Made by a program: the position numbers and the translations under genes | Assembly (NCBI RefSeq): GCF_949628215.1 | Contig: NC_134277.1 | Coordinates: 33,555,058 to 33,619,057 of the forward strand | From: Phalacrocorax aristotelis | Taxonomy: Eukaryota > Chordata > Aves > Suliformes > Phalacrocoracidae | Direction: 5' to 3' | Length of the DNA stretch: 64,000 nucleotides | In this document: positions 41,801 to 56,800 of the stretch, one piece after another | Numbering within the stretch: the first letter of the stretch is position 1 | How the letters are laid out: each line of letters starts with the position of its first letter | Notes under the pieces: model-generated | Told to the model about the DNA's origin: nothing | Database searches by the model: none | Seen by the model: only the letters and a program-made list of their open reading frames with translations

Positions 41801-44800
41801 GGATGAATACAGTATACCTTTCTCTGAATATCATCAAAGATTTCAGGTGTTGGATCCTCATGGTTCAGTGTTTCTGCCAGTTTTGCTACTAAGTTGTCAT
41901 CAATATTAACTCTCGGAGATGCCTGTCATAGAGATCTAAATCAACTTTTACAGCATAAAAGTAAGAAAGCGTCTATTTTCACAAATAAAATCCAATACAA
42001 TATGGCAATTCTAAGTAAACTACATTTTTTCTTGATAAGTATCTCTAGAACTGCCTATAGCACAGAGTCAGACCCTCTCTTCCTCCTAAATAGAAGTTCA
42101 GAGTTTTGATACGAACTCAGAATTTTCACAATTTAATACTAAGAATCACCTCAAAAAACAATTTGTGCACATTATTCTAAATCAATATCTAAACCAGATT
42201 TACTCAGTCTTAAAAACAGATTTTATTGATTTATGAATAGAAATATCTAGATTCAGAAATTACAAAAAAAGCCAGTAAGAAAGTAAATGGGTGAAATCCT
42301 GAAGCATCTGAGGAAAGACTAACAGTTTGTCCACTCTGCCAGTTTCTGGAGAGACTACCAGCAGCTGTAATCATTGTAGCTTTTTATGCAGACTCTATTA
42401 CAGCTACCATGATATGAACCGTATCAGCCATCAGATTCCCAGTCATCCCTTGGTATGATACATTTCAAATCACCACCCAACAAGCATTCTTTTAGATGGG
42501 CCCAAGTTCACACACTTTCCCCATTTTCTGTAACAGAGGCAGGGAGCCAGCACTAAACCTGACCCAACATAGCTCACTTGACAGCACAGCTGAGAGGCTG
42601 AGTTCATCGGCTTTAGAATAGCTCTGGTGTTAGGTGGCTTCTGACTTGAAACTGGTGAGCATTCAGTCAGCTCAAAAAGCCATCAGAGCAAGCTCTGCAC
42701 AGTCCACCATGCCAACAGACTATTCAGGTGAAAAACCCATCAAGAGCACACTCTGCACAGACCACCATGTCGACAGACTATTGAGGTGAAAAACCAAAGT
42801 GAAAGAAATGATGCAGAAAGAGAAGCATTACAAGATATTTGAGGGGTCATTTGTTGAGGAAAGCATTTGAGTGAGTTGAGAGGTGATTTTATGCATACAC
42901 AAATTGAGAACAAAGATGCTTTGTTAACACAAGTTGACAAGTGTTTTCTTTCACAGAAGACTCCGTTATTACAAGACTACGGGAAGCATTCAAGCTTAGC
43001 CTATTGAAAGATACCCGACGGTGATATTTGAGCAATTTATATAGACATTTGTAGTGAGGCACAGGAAGTTATTCCATTTCAAAACCCAATCCTAATCCAA
43101 GTTTGTACAAATATGGGGTTGCTTTTTTTAAAAAAAAAATAAATTTCTTCTTAAGGGGGGGAAAGGGCAGGGTAAAAGGAAGGGAAAAGGGGAAAAGACA
43201 GAATACACAAAGGGACAGAATTTCTTCTTCTGTCTTCCCATTTTCTCTGATTACTCTGCTCTAGAAAGTCAGCTTCTGAGGAACATGTTCAGCACATTTG
43301 GCAGCACAGTCAGTGCCAGTATGAGCCTTCTGAAATGGAGAGGGGAAAAAGAAGTGGAAGACATTTTCTTACTGCCTGACATAAGGAGAGAAGATACAGA
43401 AATAATAGCTTAAATGTCAACCTGTAAACAATTTGTGCTACATCACATCCATTTCATATTAACGTAGCTGTAACTACCAAAGAAGCATCTGTACAAAGAA
43501 TAAGTTCCAAACAATGCAGAAATAAGTTATTCCTACCTTTTCTGATAAATATTGCTCATAAACTCCAAATGCAGCTGCTCTTAATAGACCCTTGGTTTGA
43601 TTAGTTTGATGCTTTCCATCTTTCTGCCTGCTTTGAAGTACCTCCAGCTGCTGCTGTGCTGTAACCCTGTATCCTTCCACTGTCATCCAGAAAAACAGAT
43701 GTGCTTGGCCACCAGTCTGCTGCATGTAATCTACACAAAACAGCCACCACACAACCATAGTTATTGTTGTGCATCTTAGAATGAGAATTCTCTATGATGT
43801 TAACTACATGCAGAACTCCAGGATCTCGTTATACATCTGGAATACTTGTCATCTAGAGTCAAAAAATAAAAAGTACTACATACATATTGGTGATAATCAA
43901 TAAACAAAATTGGGAGCAAAGTCTAAGAACTAAGCACTGAATCCTAAAATGCACATGTAAAAGTTAATCCATCATTATCGCGTGGACATAACAAGCTTGT
44001 ACAGCATGATACAAGTTGAGAGGAAGTTCAAACTAGAAGTCTAACAAATCAGGTGCTTCTACTGCAATAAAAGGACTATCACCACTGACAAAACTGACTG
44101 ATATTCTTTGTGATGACCATCAGCAGCCCAATTAATTCACAGAAGAGTGTCAAGCATAAGAAAGTATTAAAAATCAATTACACTTTACTCCATCTATCAG
44201 CTTCTTGATTATACAATAAACCTAAAATAGTACATAAATTACTGCTGTATTTTAGTTCCTCAGAGACAACCTTGAGTAGTCTTAAAATCCTCTAAACTTC
44301 AATCTAACATCTACATTCATTAGCTTCAGTGAGACCAACAAAAGTAAGACTAGTGATTGTGATAAGTTTCAGAGTCATTCCAATAATAAACTTCTATGCC
44401 ATTCTTGCCATGGTTCTGTTCTAAACAGAACGAACTTGTCAGTAACAGACTAAGAAACATTGCAAGATCAGTCTTACAGAGAGATCACTATTGAACCAAG
44501 CTTGATACAAGCTTTCAGAAGTATCAAGTACAGTGTTCTGAACAGTTAATTATGGACTGATATGCAAAAAAGGTTTAGGTTCCCTCTGGCAAGGGGCTTA
44601 TATACATTTAGCTCTCAGACACCTGTATTAAGTGACTTCAAGTATACAGTCCTGTGAGTTAGCATATTCTTTACAAGTAAGAACAATAAGATAAATTAAG
44701 ACTTACCCATAAAAAATTGTAGTGCAACATTGTCTACCAGAATATGGTCCAGAGGGACTGTGCAAAGTTTTCCAAAGTTTGCTGCCAGTTTCACAGTATC

Positions 44801-47800
44801 TATTTCCTGTAAGACACAGTCCAGCATATTCATAGACTTTATTCTGTAAAAATTAGCTTTTAAAACTTCTGCTTACCACAAAGCAGACATAATAAAAAGT
44901 AATTTACATTATAGATAATAAAGCAGCCTCTCAAAGGTTAGTTATTGTCACAATCACTAATAAGTGAAGATCAAGATCATAAGGTCATACTCTTATAACT
45001 ATTTACCTTCTACATGGATGACTTCTGCTACCTGAAAACTGGCTTTTAAACACTGCCATTACTATAATACTATACAGGTCAAATTAACCCCAAGTCCCCC
45101 ACCAATGGTGACAGTAGCATGAATTAACAAGAACTAATTTCAGAACTTGATGGCGTGCAGGTCACCACAACTTAAAGTCACGTTTGCCGAACCTTCTTCT
45201 GTTAATATGACATTTCTTGGTATTACAATAATGCTTCTGGACACAGCTGTAGAACACTTATACATTTTAACAGTTATCATGTACAAGATTACATTATCTT
45301 GGAGCCACATCTAGGCCCAATTAAGAGAGTCAAGAAACTAAGCAAAGTCAAACATACTGATTCCGCCAGCCTTAAAATGTAAGGCAAAATATTTAAAAAA
45401 GGCAAACAGAACATCAGGTTCCAAAATTTAACCTCCATTTTGCCTTGGGCTTTTCATTGAACTGAAGAGGGAAACATGTCTGACAAAAGGCAATACATGG
45501 AGTCTACAAGGCATTGCAAAATAATCAGCATTACCTTTATCAACAAGAAAAGAGATCTCTGCCAAAGACTAAGCTTGAGGCACAAAAGGTATGCACTGGA
45601 GCAGCAAAAAACCCTGAATCTAGGTGTATAAACACAAAGATGCTTTGCATCTCTGTAAATTTTGGTTTATGTCTTGTATTGAGAAGGTAAGAGTAGTTTT
45701 AAGATGTACTGACATATCTAAACTGCTAAAGCCAGAATCCAAAAAACTCTAAACAGGCAAACCTTTAGAAATTTTTTCCATACTAAAACTGCAAATACAA
45801 GACTCACTGCAGTTGTGTAATGTATCCCTATAACGGCATAATTCAAGTTGTGTTTCAAAACATGAGAATTAAAAAGCTAGACTGACCTAGTAAGTCATTT
45901 GCAATTACACTCTTTCAGAACTAAAATAATTCTAAAATACTTACTTTTCCTGACTGCAATCTCTGAATTCTTGAATCACATACTTTAATAACATATAATA
46001 AACTGTTTATTTGATTTTTTATAGTGTTGATATCTGAAAGTAAAAAACCAAACAAGATTAAGCAATGCGGATGAGTAAAACTTTTGTTCTGAAATGTTCT
46101 AAAAATATCATACAAAAAATGACATACCATATACAGAACATCAGCTTTGAAGAGAAGGGGTTTTTCAGTGTAAATACCTTACTGATGAAAATGAGCAAGA
46201 AGAAATATTTCCTCTCTTTTTTCAGATCAACTGTTAACTGACTAGCCATTAATACCTAAAGTATTACTGAAATTCAGAACCACCAGTCAGGCAAGTTTCA
46301 ATTCAGTGGAATTGAACACCTAACCAAGTAGCCTATATTAAGAAAAACAAAACAAAAACCCCAAATCACACAGATGGTAAAAAGGACACGTTTTAAACAG
46401 ATGAGAAGATTCAAGTTTTAACATTTTACATAATAATTTTTAAACAACAAAGCATTTTACACTATGCTGCAGAGTTTGTATTTTCTGCATTTGTTGAATG
46501 TTCTTCAGAGATCATGCTGGCAAATGCATTTCATGTTTTGTAAAACAATACAGTACTAACCATCTCCTGCTGTATCTAGAGATCGAAGATATTGCAGTTC
46601 TTCACTTGCTTTATCTTTCACTGCTTCCAACTCTCCTATATTATCACTTAATTTAATAATATTCATAAAGGCCTCATAGTTACAGTTGGAATCACGAATC
46701 TGAAACAGAAAATTCTATGGTGTGAATAATGCAAAAATGAGTAAAAGCAGATGATGCGCTTTCTCATTAAATGATTTCTTTTGACGCAGCACTGCAAACT
46801 GGCATTTTGCAAACACTTCGATGCTTCTAACCCTCCTCTTAACACTAAAATTATGCATGGGCCAAGAAAGAGGACCATGCACACAGTCAAAATATATTTC
46901 ACACAACCATTTTCTGTTTTCAGGAAGGACAACAAAGACACCTGGAAAGTGTGTCAACCTACTTAATAACAATCTTGCCCAAACCCCAATCCACCTTATT
47001 CTGCTATTACCCTTCTCCTTAGCTAAGTAGGTAGAAACTGGTAAGACCACTGAAAAGGCTTCAGCTTTGCCAAGGTCCCCTGCAAGTGTACAGGCTCCCA
47101 ATGTAATGGCTTCTTAGGATACAGAATTAAAAAAGGAATTAAGACATCCTACAATGTAACCATAACCTACTGGGGGGGCGGGGTTTAAGAAGAAAGCACT
47201 GAATTAATATCCTCTCAGAAACCCTAATTCAGACAGCCTTAGTAAATAGTATTCACCTATTTCAATACATACTGTTTTCCCAGTATTGGCACACGGTGAA
47301 CCTGCTCAGGGGACTCAAAGAAATTTATGCTAGTGAAGGAAGGCTGCCATGCTGCTGAGATCACTGGAAACTGTGTTGTGAATGCAGCATGGAGATCAGG
47401 GGAAGGTTGGCAGCTTTACAGCATGTGCACACAGGTGCAGAGGGTTCAGTTCTAATGCTGCCTTTACCATCTGAAGCAAAAATAAGTCATTTCACCCACA
47501 TCCTTTCTAAATGCTCACTTTAATATGGAAATCTAATACGTCTCTACTGCAGAAGTGACTGACATGAGCAGCACAAGCAGAGAGAATGAAGAGTGGATAT
47601 CTTTGACCAAAGGCAATAGAAAATTGTCCTAGTAATCTGCTATTAAAAAAGTAATAGTACAAACAATACTTGAATTTCAAACATTCTGTAAAAAAACTGA
47701 ATTTCACAGTGAAGAGACAAGTTTGGATTAACTTCTAATTCTATATTAAAGCTTTATATTTTATTGCAAGAGAATTAGTAGCTAACTAAGGTGTGCCTAG

Positions 47801-50800
47801 AAACAAGGAATTAAACTTCTCATTTTAGGAAATCAAGTTTTTTTCATTCAAATCTGGTGTTATGTCAAAGGTTCCAAAGGGACCAGAATTTGAGCCATCT
47901 CTACTTTTGAAGTTAATTTCTGCAACAATCTTCATTTCGTAAGAATTGCATTACATTTTTGAAAGCACCTATTCTTCCTTATCCTTCTTCCAGCACACTT
48001 ACTTCCTCATCTCAGAAAGCAATTATGAAAATTAATATTTGGGCCACCACCATCATAACAGAAAGCTTTATAAACACTCAGAATTCTATCTTTGGATGCA
48101 GCTGGGGGCAGTGCTCAGTAAATAAAGAATGAGGCCAAGTTACAAATAAAGAACATGCGTAGGAGGAAAGGGGAAACAAAAATTGAAAAGCTTGGCCCAC
48201 ATGAGCAGCAGTATTTTTTCATATTAAAGCTAGGTTCCTGTAAGAAAAGCAGTGTGCAAACTTCTACATAATATGTAGTTGGCCGGAGTGAACAAAATAT
48301 TGTACACGTACACTTGAAATCATTCCATTTTTAAGAATTTTTACTGTGACTCTAATGGTGTTTTCAGCACAGTACTTGAATGTACACTTTAAGAATAAAA
48401 TGTGTGGATAAACATAGAGAGAATGTGGGGAAAGGGAAAAAAAAAATTAAGACTTGACTCCTGGCCTACAAAGGATAATAAACTCTAAGAGTAAGTTTCA
48501 GCTTGCTTTGCAAAAAGTCACTAAAGTGTGAATATTCTATTTTTGTTAATTTTACTACATATTATTTCTTTAAAACATTATTTTTTTTGCAGGTGCCTTA
48601 GACAGATGTTGAAGTAAAGACTTTGTTTCTTCCCATTCAGTTAAATCATTAAGAGTTACCACAAATATCCCTAATAAAATCCTCCCTGAGATTCTTCGGG
48701 GAGGGGGGAGTGGAGCAGAATCACACAACTTTTCATTCTGGAGGCCTCTTAAGCTTTAAAGGACACACTGAGAAGAGAGTCAAGGAAAAAGAAAAACAAA
48801 AAAAAAAACAAAACAAAACAAAAAACAACAACAACAAAAAAAAAAACAGTCAAAGGACTCAGCTTTACACTTTGCCATACATCTGTCCTCAGTCAGCCAA
48901 CTTTTTGCCAAACAACCAAAAAATTGAATACAGCAGCCAGAAGTTCACTCTGCCTGCCAATATACCCACTGGTAACTTTTCTACCAGATATCTATCTGCC
49001 ATGATTACAGAAAACACAAGTAAAGCTTTATACAAACGTATTCTGGAAATAGCACTCCTTTTAAACATCATAAATCTTACCATCCATATGACATACTGAT
49101 TAATATAATCAGGATCACTGAGCTGGTTTATTAATGGAAGAAGAATTCCTCGGGAGAGGATTTCCTGAAAAACAAAGCAACATTTTTATACATGTATTCA
49201 TAAAATCAATACAACTGCAACTATTTAAAAAAATCACCGTGTAAAGGCTATGTGTAATGTGTAATTACAGAAAATAGTCAAAAGGCACTAGCACATTCCC
49301 TACTAATTAAAATTAAGATGTTAATATCTCAACAACCTCTGTTTTATCATCTTTGTCTAATGTTGCTAGAGCTAAAAGAAACTTCAAGAACACTTCACAC
49401 AAACCGTTCTCTGCTATTGAATACTTTTCAAGATTGTACTGCATTTAAAATAACCTAATATTAAATTAGATCAATTCTACAAAATAAAATAAGACGGCCA
49501 GCTCAAAACTAAAATTTTTGATTGTATTAAACAAAAGAATTGGGATGGCTTTTAGAGTCCATACTTACCCTGACAAAGTATCGCATGATCTTGTTCTGGA
49601 AGTCTCCAGGAGGTAGCAATATATACAGTAAAACCTCACACAGATCCCTTAGGAATCCTAGGGACAGAGAACAAAAAAATAAAAACAAAACTCAGCACAA
49701 TTTTATATTCTGTTGTTTCACATCTTATCTGATATCATAAAACCAACAGATAAATCCTTAAAATGAAATTCAGATACGCAGTCATATATATTCTTACAGT
49801 CCAAGCATCACAGTAACACCTTTGAGACTGAATATAAAAAGCACTAATGAAAACCTGAGACAGACCTAGAGTCTCAAAACCAAGACAAAAGAAAACCAAA
49901 TTCCAAGAACAAGAAAAAAAAACCTAACTCCAAGGTATTTTCCTTATTTACAATATACAGGTTTTTTGTCCCCTCCTTTACACTTTGCCCAAAAAGATAA
50001 ACTGATTCTTTTAATGAAGACTATGGAGGAGTGATAAGGAAAGCAGATCTAGCAAAAAGCAACAAGAATCTGGAAAGCCATCTCCTGACTCCTAGAAAAC
50101 ACATTTCTACGTTAAAATTAATCACAGAATCACAGAATTCTTCCAATGAAAACAGGAATGGCTACATATGTACATAATTATAGTATAGCTTTGAAAGTCA
50201 CATGCTAAGATTTCATTATATTTCATATTGTTAACACAACTGTTAGTTTTTAATTTTTTCCTGCTATACTGAAATAACTTCAGAAGATAATATTGAGTTA
50301 CCTTCTTCATCTTTGGGAGAAGTGCAGACTAGATCACGACAGACTTCTTTTTCCATTTCAACTTCAACCTCAAAGAATGTATCTACAAGTTCTTCAGCTT
50401 GGTCTATGCAAAAGAAAAGAAACATACATTTTTTGTAAAGATCAAAAACTTGAGAGTACATTTTAATTATAAAATAAAGCTAACTATATTTCACATATGT
50501 AAGATACCTGCCTACTCAGACTCAAATCAAAAGATATTTAAATTATTACAAACCTTTCATCTGATCACCTTTCTCTGCTATTCTTTGCTGAGCTTTTCTG
50601 AAGACTCGAAGATGAGTGCCAAAGTCATCAACAAGTCGTGTAGTGAAGTAAGGCTGCCAGTCTGTTTCCTTTGACCTATCAGAAAAGGGCATCCATGAAA
50701 ATGAATTATTTTACCCTGAACACAAAGAACAATAATAAATTTCTACTTCTCCTTCATCCCTGCCAAGAACCACACTGAGAGCAAACATGGAAAAGCATAG

Positions 50801-53800
50801 AAATAAATCAGTGTCCTAATCACCTATTCACTGAAAGCAAATAAAATATTGTAAACCACTACTCTCACACCACATTAATATTTATGCTTGATTTACTTTA
50901 AGGCGAACATTAATATCTGGAAATAGTGTTCTGATTCATGATATTGTCAAATATCTGTTAAAAACCCTGATATAAACAGTCTACAAGCATCTACAACCTA
51001 AAACTAAAATACTCCCCAGGTCTTTTCTAGCCATACTTTCTATCACTTTTGGAAGGCATCTAAATAAAACTATTTTCTTCTGAATTAGCAGATATGCATG
51101 AGTGAGAAAACATGTTTCATTTGAAACTACAAGCAACCTAGTATTGTCAACAATTGATTCCAGAGCTTATAGAAGACGCTGTTAGCGTGGTTTCTGACAA
51201 TACACATAGATTTGCATCAGAAAACAGTTACTGTTAGATTTGCATAAAGGCATTTCATTAGTGGTATGAAAAAGATGCAGAGATACTCTTGTGATGTCTG
51301 TGACTTACTAGCCAAACCAAAAAGGCACTTGTGAGTTATAAGTTTAATGAACTAGATGTGATGGCTTTTACTCTGCACTAAGTATTCTACTACCTGAATT
51401 CTCTGAGATACCTACTCTGTTATAGCAAAATCCTTCTACACCACTTCTTTTTTTGTGTTTTTTTTTCCCCTCACCTGCTCTTTTTTCCCCCCTCAAAAAG
51501 AGAGAAAGGGATAAGAAACTCTAAGAGAGGGAAGCCTACGGCAAAATATAGGTGTGGACACAAGCAGAGGTGTGTCAAAGGGCAATCAACCAAAACCATC
51601 AGTCCTCCAGACCTGCCACCCACACAATCAACAAATCACATAAATACACTAGGTGGCAGCCTTACATCATTCTTCCAAACGCGCAACTCAATGAAAAAAA
51701 AAATACCCTGCTATAGTCTTTATCTCCAGAAGCTCACAGGGTATATGAAATTAAAGATGATGGTACTAATCTAAGATTGCTACAGCTATATCCAACTACA
51801 ATCATTATAAATACACCAGACAATTTTCTCTTAACAACAACAATCAGCTGCTGCAGCCATGTGAAACTGATCTGATTTGTACAGAACAGCAGCAGTGGTG
51901 GCTATTTTTGAAGAGCTCTAGTACCGTAGGAAAAAAAAATTAAATCTGCTATAACTTGACCTGTTTTGACAAAAACCCAGTGCTTGATACTGTTCAATGA
52001 AGTAGCTTCACCAAATAGACAAAACCATGACAGCTGGGCAGCGAGGTCCATTTCATGAAAGCACAGGATTGTTTGCTGTAATGTACTGTTTATTTAGCCT
52101 AGTTTTCACTATTGCCAACACTGTGTCCTAAGATTTCCATTATTTCATAATCAGTAAGGTTTTATTATAGTGAATTTTTCCTAGCATTAAACCTAGCTCT
52201 CCATCTTTGACCCTTTTTTGCCAGAAAAGCACACTGACCTGCATTTTCAAGTCAACAGAGGCAGGAGATAACACCACCTCAAAATTGCTAAGAAGTTTAT
52301 TCTATTTAGGTAACCCACAACCTCTTCTGAAGAGCAAACAGGTAACAATCAGCACAGTGGGATTAATACCTGAAATCATTACTTCGTAAAGAAGTTGGAT
52401 ATAAAAGTATGTGGTACTTTGGCCAAGAAATCAGCCATAAAAGATGATAAAGAATTTCCCAGACAAGTTGTCTGACTTCCTGCTACTTGATTAAGCAACA
52501 GCAGAAAAAAACATGGGACAATTAACAAACTATCCATTTGTTCTGAACCAAATAACTATTTTTTAAAAGGAATTACATATGTGACACATCATTCCATTGC
52601 CTAGATTACTATTCCTTTGAAAATACTCATTGTTCTTACATATTGAATAGCAAGACCACTTTTAAAAGTTCTCTATCAGCTCAGATATTTGAATTAAAGG
52701 CTTACAGATTGATTTATGTTGGGAATAGCCCTGCTGTTTCTATGAAACAGACCTGCATATAAAAAGGTGATGATTCATGCAACTCAATGCTGAGAAACAG
52801 TTATCAGTCATTTTAGACATTGACCAAAATTTTTAAAAGGCCATTTTGCAAAACACCATGACTACAGATGTGGTCTCCATTCATTTCATAAGGGATCGGC
52901 AAAAGACTGTAGTTCTTAGATTATGATCTTTAAATTTTGCATTTTTTTCTGCAAAATGCACTGAACTATGCCAATACAGAAAAATAAATCATTTTACCCT
53001 ACAACCCGGACGTATTTGTCCGCTTGCCAAGACAATGTACTGATGTAAATACAAATAATCTTACCTGGCAGAAAACTGAACAAGTGCATACTGAAGAGCC
53101 TGCCTGATTTCCAGAAGAAACGATTCGTCATCACTTAGTGTGTAATACCAATACTGCACATAGTCTCTCAGAGAAAACTGGATTACCTGAAATTGGAAAG
53201 GAAAAAAAGAAAGATGAACTAATGAATCAGTGACAACAAAATATAAAATAGCTTTTTGCTCCTGATAATGCAACAACAGTCTTCTTCAAAGGTTAACAGT
53301 GAACCACACTCCCCCTACCATTATGAAATTGTGAATGGAAGAATACAGCTTATGTAAATTGTATTCTGAACTGAAACCTCTTTTTCATATTGGTTTATGT
53401 GCATTCATCACCGCTATGCTGTGAAACTACAATAGGCAGAAAACAGACTCAAATATCACCCAATAACCTGGCCCATCCTCAATGTATTTTTACTTACCAC
53501 CCTCAAATATGATAATATTTTTCAACTTCTATTTGTCCCTCAACTACCTAGACATTACACACTCAACACTTGCAAAAATAAAAATAGGTTAAGTAATCCT
53601 GGTTAGAACTTACCTGCTGCAAAGGCTCATCAATTATATTTGCACCTGTCAGTCTTCTGTCAATCTTAATAGGTCTGGCTTCACGTTTCATTTCTTCTAT
53701 GCACTTGAAAGAGATTAGGAAATGTAACTTTGCAGGTTTTAGCCATAAGTAAAAAATAAGCTCTACTGTTTATGATATATGTATACTTCCAGCAACAACT

Positions 53801-56800
53801 TTATACAACATTAATTGTTTGGGTTGGAAGGCACCATTAAAGGTCATCTAGTCCAACCCCCCTGCAATGGGCTGGGACATCTTCAACTAGATCAGGTTGC
53901 TCAGAGCCCCCTCCAACCTAACCTTGAATGTTTCCAGGGATGAGGCATCTACCGCCTCTCTGGACAACAACAGTATCTGTATTTTTCACTATATAGTAAT
54001 TAATGGTGAGGAATTAACCTGAAAACCCTACTTTCTTACTGCAAAGGTTCAAGTTCATTAAAATACTCAATCAGAATGAAGTAAAACTCAAAACAGTTAT
54101 AAAGGAGGGACAGAAGGGAACATGACAGCAGTACAAGATAGTTTGTGGATAGGATCCCAGTTCCATACTTGATTATGAACTTCTTGTGCAATCTGAGGCA
54201 GGTAGTTGTTCAGTTGGGTTTTTTTTACCCCTCTCTCAGTTTCTTTATCCATCTCAGTTTATTCTATATGCCAGAGAGAAATTACTCTTTTTTTTTTTTT
54301 TAAACCATTGCTACTTGACAGGTGACTCTGAGAAGTTATTTATGAGGGGGTAAAAAAATTATTTGATAGAAGGACTTGCAACACATACTGAAAAAGAACT
54401 CTTTATCAGTGCTTCTCTGAGTGGACTAATATAGTGTCCTTCTACAAAGTTAAGATGAAATCTACAATAATCTCCTTTATTTTCACAGAAATAACAACCA
54501 ACAACCTACACTATTGTTCAAAAAGAATAAAAAACAAGTTATTTTATTCTTTGATCTAGAACGTTGGCTATCAGAAACACAGAAATGCCAAAAACCATAA
54601 ATGAAAAAATTATTAACCATATGTCCAGTGTTTCTATTCTACATGACTCTGCCTAAGTATCTCTCATTCAAACCAGTAACAGTGAATGGCAGAGAATATT
54701 GGAGGCCACAAACCTTCCTCCTCCTACTTAACCAACCCTGTATCACAACACAAAGTATTTTGTTGCAAAATTCTGTATATCTTTTAACTTCTAAGACAAG
54801 AGTACAGTTCAATGCTATTTTAATATGAATAAAGTTGACTCAAACAATACTCCAGCTATATAGTAATGAATTTGCAAAATGTTTTTTTTTTATTTTCGAT
54901 ACTGAAGACAAAAGTAAAAATATTTAATAATTCCTAAGCACAGCATAGATCAAATTGCCAAACAAAATTGTTAAAAGAGTTTTGAAGTGTGAGGACTACG
55001 TGCATAAAACCACATTTGAAAAAAAAAAAAAAAACACAGAAGAAAAAGCAGCAGCAAAAAAAGCAGCAGCCAGAAGAAAAAGAGGGACAGAGAGTAAGCA
55101 AGGTTACTTGGTAAAAATCTGAATTTTTAGCTATCAGCCTGAAAAGGCTGATAGGATTCAGGCTTGGGTCTGGACTTGAAGAAATCATCTTTTCCAACCT
55201 CCTGCTCAACGCAGACACAGCTACAAGGTGAGACCATTCTTTTATATTCCTTTTTCTCCAGTGAAATATTTATGAACATGCAGTATAATATCATTTGCTT
55301 TTGATATGTCTGAAGATATCGAAAATTTAGAATATCTGCTTTTATTTCATTGCAGCTACCTCAACTGACTGCAGTTCTCACTTGGAAAGCATTGCCAATT
55401 TTAAGCCTGGCTTTCCATACACTGGCTTAGAAGACAGACTTAAAGGATGGACCCAACTTACATGAAGAACACTGTCCTATTTGACTGTCACTTCATACAC
55501 AGTATTAGTCTGACATACTCTACCAGTATTGAATCATTAATTAGGAAAAATGAGTATCACTTGTTATTGCTAAATTTGACACCTACTTACTTCACTTGAA
55601 GCACGTAGGAAGCACTTTCAGGGAATGTGGGACATACACTCCACAGAGATGCGCACAGAGTGAAGGCTCCACACGCACATAATTGCAGTGACTGAATAGA
55701 CTTCAGACTTTTGCTTCGCTGCACTAGTAGATATTAAAGTCCTTTTCTGAAACTATGCTAGATAACTGAAATATGAAAAATGCCACTATTTTCCAAATCG
55801 CATACTTGCAGTCACAGGCTTTCGTGACTGGACAAGAAACAGGGGATCTACACATCTGCATCAAATCCATAATATAGCATATAACCAACTGACTCAAAAA
55901 AATCAGAGACCCGTCAGGGATCAAATATGCAACTAGCACTTCTAACAGAAATAATTTATCTTATAGTAATTTGGCAATTTTATATCCAGCCTACAGTAAC
56001 TCCACGTCTTTTGGATAAAGCATAAAACACATCAATTATGATTATAACTGGATGCTCCACACTTCTGTTAAAGTTGGATTGAAGCTATAATTTTTATTGA
56101 AAATGTCATTCCAGTTAACAGCTCAGAAGGCTCTAAACTTGCCTTTCATTCAACATTATTCTAATATAAACCCGTAGACAATTTTGTATCTTACCAAGGC
56201 AGTACACTATGACATCGAGCACATTCCTGACAAAAGTTGTGTAAAAGAGACATGCAAAACGAAAATCAAGTCTAATCCTAATCTGTAAAGCTCCCTGCAT
56301 CTATGCAAACAAAACCAAAATACCAGAAAGGTAAATAATCTTCCATCAAACCTACATAACCCTTTCTCCTTATTGTGAGGCATCCAATACATATTCGCTA
56401 ATAAGTATAACAAGCAGCAACCAAGGAAACCTATGTGCACCAAATCCTGTGTATCAGAGTCTGGTACATTCTAAACATTATTTCCATCCACGATTTTGGT
56501 GCTTTGAATTATAATTAATTTCTTAAAAATCAAGCATTTGAACATACATCTTAGCCTAAAAAAAAAATCCCAAACGAAAAACCCTTAAAACAATTGATAA
56601 AACTCTGCCTTTGAGGAAAAGAGTTTCATATAAAGAACCCATATAATCAGATTACTTCTCAAAATACAATATCACAAAGGAATTTAATATTGAGGAGAAT
56701 TCCGTTTGTACTTGGTTCATGGAATAAGCATAACATATAGACTAGCCACTTGAAAGAGTATTCATTATTCAAGACCACCTAGGGACACAATGGTTTTAAA

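Noticed and set aside
46715..47101. 128-codon minus-strand open frame next to exon 9
   Set aside because: It lies in the intron just upstream of the exon 9 acceptor, resembles no known protein, and would break the SNX13 frame if included.
54934..55218. 94-codon minus-strand frame rich in Cys and Phe
   Set aside because: Its text is the translation of an A-rich/GCA simple repeat read in reverse, plus a CR1 scrap.
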